From Colias croceus (lineage: Eukaryota > Arthropoda > Insecta > Lepidoptera > Pieridae), in the NCBI RefSeq assembly GCF_905220415.1, contig NC_059542.1, forward strand, positions 7,564,001 to 7,628,000: a stretch of 64,000 nt of DNA, in the 5' to 3' direction. Position numbers and translations under genes: made by a program. The notes below the pieces were generated by a model. That model saw only the letters and a list, made by a program, of their open reading frames with translations, did not search any database and was not told the origin of the DNA. Of the stretch, positions 1 through 11,339 are shown piece after piece (the stretch's first letter is position 1; every line of letters starts with the position of its first letter).

Positions 1-348
1 GCGTACGTGTGCAAAATAGAGGGATTACGACTGATCCAACTTTTCGGAACGTATATCTCCAAAATGGTGGCTTTTAGGAAAAAAATTATTGATATATTTT
101 TTGTAGAGAATTTTGTGATCTACAATTTTGTACTGGGATAATTTTGCGAGAAAACTCACCGTTTCGCTAAAAATCGCAAAAAACTCATTTTTTTGACCTT
201 TGACCCCGTGCCAAATTTTTAGCACACCTCGGAACGATGAGGACTTTTGAGATTTTCTTTATAATGATGTTTTGAACAACTATGCCAATATTCAGCTTTA
301 TGGGAATTTATGTAACCTTCCTCCTGATTTTAGGCTTAAATAGACCGG
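1..348. other. Window edge, non-coding, probably repeat-derived
   Basis: No convincing gene. The stretch is AT-rich with T and A runs. A 66-codon open frame on the minus strand lacks codon structure or a recognisable motif. The style resembles the tail of a dispersed lepidopteran repeat cut by the window edge, but no second copy lies in this window to prove it. Confidence 0.3.
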
Positions 349-439
349 ACTATTAGCTAATATTAAATTATGAAAACTGTTATCTTTGACGAATAAAAAA
401 TCAATCAATTTGTAAAAGATTGTGAATCAACACATTTAT

Positions 440-511
440 TGAGCCCCGAGCGGCCCGATCGGATCACGACACAATAGATTTTCTATTGTGTCTGTGATTC
501 CGGGGGCTGAG
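440..511. repeat. Short GC-rich hairpin repeat, copy 1
   Basis: A 72-bp unit carries a perfect inverted repeat (ACACAATAGA..TCTATTGTGT) and GC-rich ends (GAGCCCCGAGCGGCC .. CCGGGGGCTGAG). A related copy in opposite orientation lies at 62263-62335. It is absent from the equivalent place in duplication copy B, so it inserted in copy A afterwards. I read it as a small non-autonomous dispersed repeat of unknown class. Confidence 0.6.
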
Positions 512-1268
512 TTATTACCAACATAATATATTTTATACAAATTTCCCGTGATAAAAAAACTTCAATTATATTTCTTGTAATCTTTATAAGTTATATATAT
601 TTAAATAGCAATATTGCAAATTGTTTAAACAAATTGCCAAGTTGTTATTGAAAAATAATTGAAAATACGCCATGTAAATTGAAGAGTATAAATTGTTAAA
701 TGAAAAACGAAACTTGACACATCGTAGTGAACTCCACAATGTTGAACACATTGGTTTTTTGGGCATCTTGACTCGCTTCGGTTATACGTAGGGGTTATTT
801 ACACTTACATAATATTATTTATATAATATTATATTCATAATCAAAATTAGAAACTAAGCAACAATAAACACAAGGTGAAAAGCTGAATATAATGCAAGTA
901 AAACAGCTAGGATAATCAATTCAATTCCTTTATTAAAAAGGTCCTGTTTGTGACAGTTGTTCTGTTGTGTTGCTGTAATAAATTACTCTTTATTAGTTTT
1001 TCATTAATATATAATATAGAGTATAGAGCACTATAATGTACTCCTTTTTTAATCTATAAATGCTGAACATAACATCATGAAGATTTTTTACTAACAGAGA
1101 GCTTTTTCTTAACCTGTCCGAAGCCGGGGCAAGCCTAATTTTATTACAAAAAAAAATCGTAGTACACCTTCATTATTCGCAACGAACAAACTAGAGACCC
1201 AAACAACTTTTTCATTGTTAATTAAAAGCACACTTCACAAATTCTACTTTATTTCATAATTATATTTT

Positions 1269-1474
1269 ACTAGCTTTACGCCCGCAGCTTCGCCCTCGTT
1301 TTCAAAGAAAAACCCACATAGTCTCATTCCCGTGCGATTTCCGGGATAAAACCTGTGTTAATCCAAGTTACCCTCTATATGTGTGCTAAATTTCATTGTT
1401 ATCGGTTCACTATTTCATCGTGAAAGAGTAACAAACAGACACACCTACTTTCGCATTTATAATATTAGTAGGAT
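1269..1474 (-). mobile_element. Short Helitron-like element (lepidopteran CTAG type)
   Basis: Begins ACTAGC.. with the GC-rich CGCCCGCAGCTTCGCCC box and ends in the TTTATAATATTAGTAGG motif seen in many other copies here. On the minus strand this reads as a Helitron 3' end: hairpin followed by CTAGT. The related copy at 5860-6065 sits at the same place in the tandem duplication, so this insertion predates the duplication. Confidence 0.65.
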
Positions 1475-1811
1475 ATGACAATACAATCTGACGATGATTT
1501 CTTCATTGAAATAACTAACAGTAGTGTAAATATTTTGTGATGCGTAACGTATGTTCATTAAATAAAGAAATAATAAATAATATGTACAAACTTTGTCTAG
1601 TCAATCTGAGGTCACACAAATTAACTCTTCTGTACTCTATCTTGTCATAGCTGTATAGTGTACAGTGTACACGTATAAAACTCAAAGATATAATTAATAG
1701 ACAATGGAGTATAGAACCAGATTCTTATTTGAAAATATACTCTTTAATAATGAATATTTGCTTAATTACCCCGCGAATCAAAGTCTATTGCGGGGTCCGC
1801 TGGTATTAAAT

Positions 1812-1997
1812 ACTAGCGGTCCGCCCCGGCTTCGCCCGTGGTACAACATATTTCGCAATAAAAAGTAGCCTATGTTCTTTCTCAGGGTCTAAAGATTGTC
1901 TGTGCCAAATTTCATCAAAATCGGTCCAGTAGTATATGAGCCTATTCATTACAATCAAACAAACAAAGTTTTCCTCTTTATAATATTAGTGTATGTA
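1812..1997 (-). mobile_element. Short Helitron-like element
   Basis: Starts ACTAGCGGTCCGCCCCGG with the CTTCGCCCG box and ends near TATAATATTAGTGTATG. It belongs to the subfamily containing TTTCGCAATAAAA..GTAGCCTATG, also present at 30196-30386 and 60644-60832. It has no counterpart in duplication copy B, so it arrived after the duplication or was lost there. Confidence 0.65.
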
Positions 1998-3270
1998 GAT
2001 GTAAAAAATTGACAAACATTTATTTAATAAATTACTTCAATAAAAGTAAGACTAATAGTCTCCAATGCTGTAATTACCAAACATTAATTTAATAATTACA
2101 AAAGAATTCAAAGGCGAAAATGTATCATTCCCAATTTTAATCATGCCATATTAGAGGTATATAAAGAGTTTACCAAAAATGTGTTCATAAATGTGAAATA
2201 TTTTACCTTCATTAAAATTTCCAATGCAGTGGAATAAATCAATGCTGACTTAAATTACAGATGTTATTGAATCATTTGCGTATTTATCTTCATACACATA
2301 TTGGATTAATTAAAATCAGGAAAAAAAGGTCTCAAAGGTTTTGTATTTCTAAAGGTTCGTCAGCGTCATCGTCAACGGATCAAGAACCAATTTGCGGACC
2401 TGACGAGGTTCCAGATGACTGTATCAATGGAGGATGTGGAAGGAAAAATTGCTCTCAGTTGGGTTTACCAGCATTATGCATCGATTTAATTGCAGGCTAT
2501 TGTAAAAAAGGCTGCCGCTGCAAGGAGAATTATCTGCGAGACGAAAATGGGATTTGTGTCCCCGTAGCACAGTGTCCAACACGTAAATATCGGCAAATTT
2601 TATCAATCATCATAATATTATCTAAACTTAATGTCTCAATTTTACTGCATTGTCATTACATAAATTTAACTTTATTGAGTAGGAATGTATAACTTTTATA
2701 TTGTATAAATCTCATTAACACGTATCTTCTACTTTAAGCGGACTGCGGAGAGAACAAGGTGTTCGATCTCTGCCCGGCTTATTGCCTTCCAGATTGCGAC
2801 GTTGACGAAAGTTCAATTCTATGTAAAGCAGCCCCACAATTGGGGGACAGTGATTGCAATCCAAGCTGCAGGTGTGCTGATAATCTGTATAGAACCAGAG
2901 ACGGGTCCTGTGTACCCAAAAACGAGTGCCGTAAGTTGACTTTATCGTCCCCTGTTAAACGGCTTCTTCGTAGGTAAAAAAGGAATTAAACCTGCACATT
3001 CATAATAAGCCAGTTTTTTGTAAACCTAAATGCTAAATAGGATACTTAAATTACGAAATAGGATACTTCAATATGCAAGTCCTTTGAGTATATCTTCTAC
3101 ACGAAGGACATCACAAGTCACTAACTAGGGAATACAAATATCTGGAAATACTGAAATTCCATGAATTCTAGTACATATAAGATAAGTATCTCAGATAAGT
3201 ACCTATATTTATACATGCTTAGTCTAGTCTAGTGTTTCAAAACATCTTATGTTTTATTATATTTTTTTAT

Positions 3271-3992
3271 CCACTCAACGGTCGGGCGCTCAAAACATCC
3301 TTACCCACTTAACGGTTCAACGCCTCCTGGCGGCAACTATTTTGACCTGCTCGAATGGTTCTATGCTCCCTGGAGGCAAGCACGCAGCTGTTTTAAATAT
3401 CCACTTTAAAATACACCAAACTCTTCCTGTCCCTGTCCAACTTATACAAATTGTAATCTACACATCCCATTCTTACAATATTCGAAGAATTATGGTCAAG
3501 GTCAATACAATTTTGTCGCGTTATGTTAGTTTGAAGTTCGTCGTAGTCTTGGGAGTCTTTTCATTTTCTGTCTTCAAATAAATAATATTTTTATATGAGA
3601 TGTGGTATTTTATCCTAAAACAACATTGTAAAGTATAAAATAAATTTGAATCAAATAAATGTTTGTGTATCAGTATTATCACATGTTTTAACAAGAAAAT
3701 GGTGAAATATTTCTTTGCAACTTCAACTCATTATTTTTAATTGAATTTCAAATAAAAATACGATGTAAATAATACTGTCTTAATGGAAATTTCACTGGAA
3801 TTACGAGTAATTCTTTTATTTTTTATAAGTGTTTGCCATTTTTGAGAAATCTTCATTACAAGCCGATTGCGCGCCCGCGAGCGGGAGTACGCGCGAGAGG
3901 CCTAACCAGTGACCACGTAAGGATGTTTGGAGCGCCCGACCGTTGAGTGTTGACCGTTGAGTGCCTCCAGGAGGCGTCGAACCGTTGAGTGG
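3271..3992. mobile_element. Non-autonomous DNA transposon with CCACTCAACGGT ends
   Basis: A 722-bp insertion that starts CCACTCAACGGTCGGGCGC and ends in the reverse complement of CCACTCAACGGTTC. It is flanked by AT on both sides, a likely 2-bp target duplication. Copy B of the duplication lacks it at the matching site (about 7517), which gives a clean empty site. The motif (C)ACTCAACGGT recurs several times near both ends, and two modules (GGGCGCTC..AAACATCCTTAC and ACGCCTCCTGG) occur at both ends. The two open frames inside (about 110 and 66 codons) do not look like transposase. Confidence 0.75.
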
Positions 3993-4380
3993 ATTATTGT
4001 TAAAATCATTATTCAAAATTTATTTCAAAACTCGTGTTATCCGTTGAAATATTCAATTATTTTATTCAAGAAACCTGTTCTTTCTATCATATTTAAACAG
4101 TGTTTTTCTTTACAGCAAGATGCGGACAAACCCCGAAATTGGTCACCAAATTCTATGCCAAATGAAAGTTTAATAAGTACCCAAAGTGTTGTGATTCATT
4201 TTAAATTTTAATTAATAAATACATTGCGTTAATCATGTTACTATGTATTTTCCTTAACGTCCCCATTATGCCCCCCTCTCCCCTACGTTATTTATTATTA
4301 TAAGTCACTGTACACTTATGTTTGTAAACCTTATTGTTTCTGATAATAGAAAAGACGTGTGGCACTCGGGGACTGCCGCG

Positions 4381-4506
4381 TTAAAGCTATTGCATCTCCA
4401 CACCTCCGTACCCGTCCCCGTAGGTAGCGTGTGTTTTTTTCGTTACAAAATTTCTGCATTCGGTCCCCGCGCTCAAGGCCCGCGACAAAAGCTATGCAAT
4501 AGCTTA
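4381..4506. repeat. Inverted-repeat element between the two duplication copies
   Basis: TTAAAGCTATTGCAT near the left and ATGCAATAGCTTAA at the right form an inverted pair around a GC-rich middle. The composition differs sharply from the AT-rich surroundings. It lies between duplication copies A and B. Likely a short dispersed repeat; class unknown. Confidence 0.45.
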
Positions 4507-4833
4507 ATAAAAAAAATGTAAAACACAAAATCGTATTTGAAATTGTTTAAAGGTACTATAGCTAATATCAAATTATGATAACTGTTATCTTTGACGAATA
4601 AAAACTCAATTACGATTACACATTTTGAACAACATTTTATGCTAATTTCCAGTGTTAGAAAAACTTTAATTATATTTCTTTTAACCTTTAAGTTATATTT
4701 AAATAGTTTTTCGATTCAAATTGTATAAACAAATGGCCTTTGTCATTGAAAAATAATTGAAAATACATGCAAATTGAAAAGTATAAATTGTTAAATGAAA
4801 AACGAAACTTGACATATCGTAGTGAACTCCACA

Positions 4834-7800
4834 ATGTTGAACAGCATAGGTTTTTTGGGCATCTTGACTAATATCGCTTTGGTGATATGTCAGGGTATGT
4901 ACATATTATTTTACATATTATTTATGTATATTCTTATTTTATTATTTGTACCATTTCGCAATGTTGTATTATATTATAATGTTATTACTTTCGATATGGA
5001 TCATTATAATATGTTTTGATGTTAATGCTCATACTTATGTATTGATTAGTTAATTTTTGTATTATTCAAACCCAAAATATTTACTAATTCCTTATAACTC
5101 TCTAAGTATCATCTCAGCGTTCTATGTTATTCATATTTTTAAACATTAGACATAATATTATACCCAACCAAGAATTTGTAAAAGAACATAATATACTAAA
5201 ACCTACTGCAAAACGTCTGCCAGAGTCATCCTAACTGAATTTTCTGCTTATGTTAAATAACTAACGTTAGTGATATATTAGTTAACTTTGTTTAAAAATT
5301 GTCGGGCTAGTTGGTCTAATGTTTCTAAATAAAGCGAGCCCCAGTGGATACTAAAAAATGACCAAATCTGGCTGAACAGTTATTTGCCCAATCAGAGATA
5401 CAGGCCAAAGAAATTTATTTTTTTATTAATTAATGTAAAATATAACTGCTCTGTTTGCACAAGGAAAACACAACCTCATTTATTTTAGTAGTATAAAAAG
5501 TTGTATTGCTGTAATAAATTACTCTTTATTAGTTCTTCATTAATCTATAATATAGAGTATAGAGCACTATTATAATGTACCTACTCATTTTTTAATCTAT
5601 AAATGCTGAACCGATCATGTAGATTAGCAGTTAACTAACAGAGAGTTTTTTCTTAACCTGTCCGAAGCCGGGGCATGAGCATTGTATCTATTGTATGTAA
5701 ATAACAGCTTGTAAAGTTTAATTGTAAAAAAATATCCTGAGTCCACCACAATAATGAATTATTCGCAACGAAGAAGCTATACAGACCCAAATAACATTTT
5801 CATTGTTAATTAAAAGCACACTTCACAAATTGTACTTTATTTCATAATTATAATATTTTACCAGCCTTCGGCCCGCGGCTTAGCCCTCGTTTTAAAAAAA
5901 ACCCACATAGTTCCCGTTCCCGTAAAATTTCCGGGAACCTATCCTATGTGTTAATCCAAGTTACCTTCTATATGTGTGCTAAATTTCAGTGTAATCGGTT
6001 CAGTATTTCATCGTGAAAGAGTAACAAACACACACACCTACTTTCGCATTTATAATATTAGTAGGATATGACAATACATTCTGACGATGATTTCTTCATT
6101 AGTAGTGTAAACATTTTGTGATGCGTAAAGTGTCTTCAAATTTATTCAATAAAGAAATAATGCATAATATCTTAATTACCCCGCAAATCAAAGTCTATTG
6201 CGGGGTCTGCTGGTATTAAATATTTAAAAAATTAACAACAAGAGGTTTTCAATTTGACTGTTTTTGGGCTTGTTACATTAAAACTGTCGACTAGGTCCTA
6301 CCGATTTTGATGATTATTTTTCATTTGAAAGCGTGCGTGTAAATTCTGTCTAGTTCTGTAAATTTAACGGCGATTTAGTTTCTGTTAAAATTAATTATCT
6401 TTATTATGTTGTTTTCAGACAGTAATCAGTATCTTAAAATAAATAAAAAAATTTACAGGTGATAGAATGACATATCCCACCACACCAACTTCCACGGATT
6501 TTCCTTCTACTTCCACCGGCGATGCTTTTACCGAGACCATTGGATTCCAGGTAGAAGACAATGACAATGGTAATAAACTTTGACTAATTTTATTTGCATA
6601 TTTGTAATAAGTAGTAAATTAGCAAATTCGGTACCTTAAGATATTATTTTTCATTTAAGGTAAGTATTAACTCGATGGAACCCAAGGACAAAATGACGCC
6701 AAGGAACAAAACATAAATATATTAATTATTGTAATGTAATAAATAATCCATTTGAACTCTGTCTATAAGCTGATGCTTATAGACAGAGTTCAAATGGATT
6801 ATTTGCTGATGCAAAATCTAACTATACTGATATTTAAATAGTCTCCAATGCTGTAATTACCAAAATTTAATAATAATTACAAAAGAATTCAAAGGCGAAA
6901 ATGTTTCGTTCTCAATTTTAATCATGCTTATGCGCGCGAATTCGAGACTGTGCACGGTAACTTTTTAAAGCGCTGGAGGCGCTCGTGGCTATGTTTTTCT
7001 TATGTAAACATGTGATTTGTGAATGTATGGCATCCTTGTTCTTCTCTTGATATTTTGTGTTACTTAGAGTAGTAAAGATATAGTTTACGATATACAATTT
7101 TAAAAAATACGTCACAGGATATATCACGCCATAATCAATCTCCAGGAGTGGGGTACACAGATGCGATACTTTTGAAGCCGCGCGCTCCACAGACGAGGGG
7201 TTGGGGACTGAGTTATTGTAATTCTAGTATATGTTATATATAAGTTATAATAATAATAACAATAATTAATAATTAATAATTTAATAATAATAATTAAATT
7301 AAAAATTAAATTAATTATTATTAACTTTTTAATTTATTAATAATTTAATAATGTAATTAATAATTTAATAATTCTAGTATACCTAAGTTATATAACTCAG
7401 ATAAGTACCTATGATACATGTTTAGTTTGCGACTAGATGGGGACGTAATATGTCCCAGACTAGTCTAGTCTAGTCACTAGTGTTTCAAAACTTCTTATGT
7501 TTTATCATATTTTTTTAGAATTGTCAAAATCATTATTCAAAACTTATTTCAAAACTCGTGTTATCCGTTGAAATATTCAATTATTTTATTCAAGAAACCT
7601 GTTCTTTCTATCATATTTAAACAGTGTTTTTCTTTACAGCAAGATGCGGAGACAACGCGGAATTGGTAGACGACGTACGTTCAATATGCAGACCGCAATC
7701 ATGTGCCGAAGTAGGTACAGTCTTGAACTGTGAACAATACGACGTCGTCCAAGAGCCTAGATGTGTATGCCTTGACGGCTTTGTGGCGGATGACCAAGGA

Positions 7801-9965
7801 AATTGCATATCTATTGAAAATTGCAGTTAGTTCCTTTTATTTTTGAACATGTTTTAAAAAATATGAAATAAATATTTGAAAAAAATACCGATATTTTATT
7901 TAATACGATCGACTTAATATCATCATCATATAAAATCATATAAAATCGACTCAAACTCAAACATTTATTTATTTAATTTGACTTCTTCTAGTAGCACTTT
8001 TGAATCTTCATAACATAATTTAACCATTTAGGTACCACCGATTCGGAAAGCAGTTTCTATGGAGAAAAACCGGCAAGAAACTCGATGGTTGCTGTTTTAA
8101 ATTCATGTCAACTAACACCACTAGTAATAAAGACCCAGTGTATCACATCAGGCTATTTCAGCCATTTCCAACGAACGCTACCAATTACAGAACGGAAATA
8201 CTATTGAGCCGATGTTGAATGTCCAATAATATTTTATGCGCAGCCTCGTGCGGTGGAGACGACGCTATTATTTATATTTTTTACTTCGAACGATATCAAT
8301 GATGTTTTCTAAGTAACTAATAAGACTACAAAAAATTGACCTATACTACATTTATAAGCATCGTTTGTAGGTAAAATAGGCTGAAAAAAAGTAAGGTTTT
8401 TTTTAAAGCGGGTTCCAGCGTGACGGAGCTGACGCAAACGCCACTGCTGGTTGCGGCACGTTTTGTACAACGTGTTCAAATTACAAACAACAAGTCGCCT
8501 GTCCTCTCTCTTGTCAGCTCGATGGATGTGATTGTCGGCCAAATTATGTTTACAACAGTGACATCAAAAGATGCGTGTTGCCAGAAGACTGCCGTAAGTT
8601 AATAAAGATTTTGGGTATAAAAAAATATCGATCATAATATACATACAAAGTATTTTCAATAACACAAATGATGACTGCGTTAAAAACAACCGACTTCAAA
8701 CTTGTTATAAACAAATACAGACAAAAATGCTCATAAAATAAAAACTACTCGGCCTATCCGAATAAAATTTTTATGGGACCAATTCGACACCATCCCGCAT
8801 CGAACAAAAAAAGAATCACGTAAACCGGTTCAGAAACCTCGGAGTAATCGGTGTACATACATAAAATAAATAAATAAAACATACCGGCCGAATTGATAAC
8901 CTCCTCCTTTTTTTTTGAAGTCGGTTAAAAATAAAATAATTGCATCAGAGGTGTAATCGGAGCGTGAAATGAACCACATCAAACAATATAGATAACTCTA
9001 CTTTTCCCTGACATTAATAATAAATTGAAGTACCTATATCTGAACATCACTATGAAATAATTATATAATTATTTCAATAATTTAAAATCTGTTGTATGAA
9101 ACATGACAATTTTAAGGGTATAATAAATTATTACATTTTAATCAACTTTATACAGATACTTTGTGAATTCAGAATGAAAAATGAACACTGATGTAATTAC
9201 GTAATGTTTCCCGATCCTCCATTGATATAAATTAACGTCGAAATATAAATATGTTCACATTAATGTTGTATTTTTTACATCAACTGAATGTGAGATTTCA
9301 TTGTTGGAGTAGCTGTTTGTAAAGTTAAGAAGATAGCATAAAATAATCGAATATTATTGTACTGTTACTTACTACCTAAACCTTTTTTTTTTTTTTTTAT
9401 AGTGGAGAATGCATTTAAGCATACCCAGGGCACTCGGGGAAAGAGCCCTGGGTTATGTCGGACTCACCCTGCTGAGTGCAGGGACCTACCGACTAAACTC
9501 CACTGTGTTCCGCCGTGCCGCTTTATAGACGGGGCCGCGGGTATTCGGTAGAACCGCGTCCGCGGACCCGTCAGCGGCAGCCTATCTCCAGGCCCAACGC
9601 GAATGTGGCGGGTTACTACCTAAACCTAAATTATAATACCTCTATAATACATTATCTTTATTCTGTGCTTATCGATGAATATCATGTCCTTCTAAAACTA
9701 CATGACTTATACAGGGGGTCCCGTAAGTAGTGCACCAACACGATAGAGGGTAGAGAGTCCAGAAGTTTGAACAAAGCTGGTGTATAAAAATTGTATGGTC
9801 TAGGATGATAAATTTTAGTATTTTTGTAAGATAATAAGTATGTCTACTACCCGTAATCCGCTGGTCCACTACTTACGGGACATCCTGTATAACGTTTCAA
9901 CTTCATAATGTATTTTTTAATAAACTCTATATAAAAGTTTTTTTTTTTCAGCATCCAGTGAATAA
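4834..9965 (+). CDS. Secreted TIL-domain (trypsin inhibitor-like) protein, copy B
   Basis: Exons: 4834-4894, 6459-6569, 7640-7825, 8429-8593, 9952-9965; the sum is 537 nt, 178 aa. Exon 1 encodes a hydrophobic signal peptide (MLNSIGFLGILT..) ending near the donor. Exon 2 is a Thr/Ser/Pro-rich linker. Exons 3 and 4 are Cys-rich TIL-like modules (8 and about 10 cysteines), and exon 5 adds only PSSE before TAA. Every internal exon is phase 1-1, as in shuffled extracellular modules. The exon 3 donor is GTTAGT, which is weak; reading through it gives stop TAG at 7828-7830 and AATAAA near 7866, so a shorter 120-aa form is equally possible. The acceptor of exon 4 (GACGGAG/CT) is chosen by phase. Known of the family: TIL proteins inhibit serine proteases in haemolymph or cuticle. 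It lies upstream of a serpin on the same strand. Confidence 0.7.
5860..6065 (-). mobile_element. Short Helitron-like element (ortholog of 1269-1474)
   Basis: Same element at the same position as in duplication copy A, with the degenerate start CCAGCCTTCGGCCCGCGGC and the end TTTATAATATTAGTAGG. It lies in intron 1 of the TIL gene. Confidence 0.6.
6741..6804. repeat. Perfect 30-bp inverted repeat with 4-nt loop
   Basis: Left arm 6741-6770, loop TGAT, right arm 6775-6804, with no mismatch in 30 pairs. It lies in the intron between exons 2 and 3 of the TIL gene, so it would fold into a long hairpin in the pre-mRNA. No counterpart exists in duplication copy A. Confidence 0.9.
7217..7375. repeat. 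AT-only low-complexity stretch
   Basis: Nearly pure A/T made of AATTAATAAT-type units, about 160 bp. It occupies the region where copy A carries its two TIL exons, which suggests deletion and slippage there. Confidence 0.8.
7945..8096 (+). repeat. Dispersed repeat fragment (ACCACCGATTCGGAAAGCAG type), copy 1
   Basis: Shares about 130 bp with 58805-58936, including CTCAAACATTTATTTATTTA, GACTTCTTC, CACCGATTCGGAAAGCAG and GGCAAGAAACTC-like text. Probably a truncated end of a non-LTR retroelement. It sits in the intron after exon 3 of the TIL gene. Confidence 0.6.
8682..8931. mobile_element. MITE-like element with ACCGACTTCAAA termini
   Basis: The left end AAAAACAACCGACTTCAAA pairs with the right end TTTGAAGTCGGTTAAAAA across about 250 bp. 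No coding capacity. It begins 89 bp after exon 4 of the TIL gene. Confidence 0.65.
9384..9612 (-). mobile_element. Retroposed fragment with poly(A) and perfect 15-bp target duplication
   Basis: A GC-rich 229-bp insert begins with a run of T, which is a poly(A) tail on the minus strand. It is flanked by identical 15-mers TTACTACCTAAACCT at 9369-9383 and 9613-9627. That is the signature of LINE-type target-primed insertion. It lies in the last intron of the TIL gene, opposite to the gene. It may be a 5'-truncated LINE or a SINE; no reverse transcriptase motif is present. Confidence 0.85.
9708..9893. mobile_element. MITE with ACAGG..GTCCCGTAAGTAGTG termini
   Basis: Inverted ends ACAGGGGGTCCCGTAAGTAG (left) and the reverse complement of ACAGGATGTCCCGTAAGTAG (right), about 180 bp apart, with TA next to both ends. 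This fits a Tc1/mariner-type MITE. Last intron of the TIL gene. Confidence 0.7.
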
Positions 9966-10269
9966 GGCAGGAAAACTGCAAAATATGCTCGATCTGGAGC
10001 ATCATTACTAATCTCCCCTTGCCATAGCCAACTCGATAATTATTGTGTAATATTCCTTAAAAATTATCATATTTAAAAAAAAACTATTAATAACATTGTT
10101 TCATCTTAGAATACTATCGATACATTGTTTAAATACAGTTGTTTTTTAAGCTTGACTTGATATTTATCATAAAAATACTCCAACGTGTAGGTAATTTTTT
10201 TATATTACTTATGTATAAAATAAATAATTCTGATCTATGAAGTTTTATTTTTTATACCTATTCTAAACT

Positions 10270-10500
10270 AGCTTTCCACCCGCGGCTTCGCCCGCTTTGT
10301 CTAAAACCTATTAAATTATATTCTAAAAACTTCATCTACAATCACTCTATCTATAAAAAACTGAATCTCAATCCGCTGTATAGTTTTAAAGATATAAGCA
10401 TGCAGCAAGTCTGTTTTGGTTTCATGGCTAATTCACTGCAACGAGGATACTTTTTTAAATCAACATCTGAAATAATGAATCTAAAGATTATCCACGGGGC
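10270..10500 (-). mobile_element. Helitron-like fragment
   Basis: Starts ACTAGCTTTCCACCCGCGGC with the CTTCGCCCG box. The body then diverges and the end is not sharp. It lies downstream of the TIL gene. Confidence 0.45.
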
Positions 10501-10960
10501 ACAGCAAATAATAAAATATACATGTTTCGTACTTGAGCAATTACCAAAAACATGATTTCATAATAAACATACCCTTAGAACATACCTATTCCAAAATTTC
10601 GCTTATAATATAAATAATTGAATTAATTAACTGATAATAGCATAATGGAACTTCATAATATAAAACAATTTAAATTTAATAGCAGATACGCTTTGATCAC
10701 TCTCAGAGAATTTAAAGGCTTTCAGTGTTAATACCATAACGCTTTAATCTACTTTCACAAGCCCAACTTGAGTTTTAATTGCATTGAATATGATCATATA
10801 CTTGTCATATACATATGTATGTACATACATACATAATATGTAGATGACAAGTGTACTTATAATAGTGTACTAAATTCATATAAACTTTAGTAGTCCAGCC
10901 CCCCTAGACAAGTGGCTTTCTATTAGCGTAACGTTTGATAGAATAGATTTTTATGAATGT

Positions 10961-11294
10961 ACTAGCTTCCGCCCGCGACTCCGTCCGCGCGGATGTCGGT
11001 CTTCGCGTGGATGGTTTATTTCTCCATTTTGAGTAGGTACCTCTGACAATAAAATCTTATAAATATCTATTGGACCCAATTCCCAAATACGGCTAGGCCT
11101 ATAATAATACGCAACGTATGTTCGCGGTTCTACGGAACAACGTCTATGGATAAAACTGAAAAATTAAGATAAATTTTTTTCTACGTATTTTTCCAGGATA
11201 AAAAGTATCCTATTTTACGCCCAGGATAATAAGGTATAATTATACCAAGTTTCATCGAAATCGAACCGTTAGTTTTCACGTGATGCCTTCACAT

Positions 11295-11339
<45 letters not shown>

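Larger units (their letters stand above)
739..4165 (+). pseudogene. TIL-domain inhibitor gene, copy A (broken start exon, intact TIL exons)
   Basis: Copy A of the duplicated secreted inhibitor gene. The exon equivalent to the signal peptide exon of copy B (ATG at 739) has lost one base after the AACA of codon 3-4. It runs into TGA ten codons later and has lost the downstream splice donor region. Two downstream exons remain fully open with good splice sites, both in phase 1-1: 2355-2582 and 2739-2930. Each encodes a TIL module with the ten cysteines expected of the family; each ends in the usual G-x-C-V-P-x-x-x-C pattern. The exon at 4116 matches copy B exon 3 for its first bases, then diverges and reaches TGA at 4163-4165. 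Known of the family: TIL modules inhibit serine proteases. Inference: a pseudogene, unless another first exon rescues the two modules. Confidence 0.65.
349..4210 (+). repeat. Segmental tandem duplication, copy A
   Basis: This block matches the block from about 4554 in the same order and orientation. Matching pieces: 355-400 with 4558-4605, 560-775 with 4650-4880, 965-1300 with 5505-5870, 1740-1800 with 6172-6225, 2049-2125 with 6836-6925, 3165-3270 with 7371-7520, and 4002-4130 with 7510-7660. The unit is about 4.2 kb and holds a TIL-domain inhibitor gene. The copies differ by scattered substitutions, small indels and private mobile element insertions, so the duplication is not very recent. 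Confidence 0.85.
4554..7665 (+). repeat. Segmental tandem duplication, copy B
   Basis: Counterpart of 349-4210. Homology runs through the promoter and signal exon, intronic Helitron, introns and the start of the exon at 7640. Copy B lacks the segment with the two TIL exons found at 2355-2930. In their place are unrelated sequence with a GC-rich patch (6925-7195) and an expanded AT-only stretch (7217-7375). Confidence 0.85.

Noticed and set aside
3249..3581. 110-codon frame as a possible gene
   Set aside because: It lies across the end of the CCACTCAACGGT transposon and has no transposase motif.
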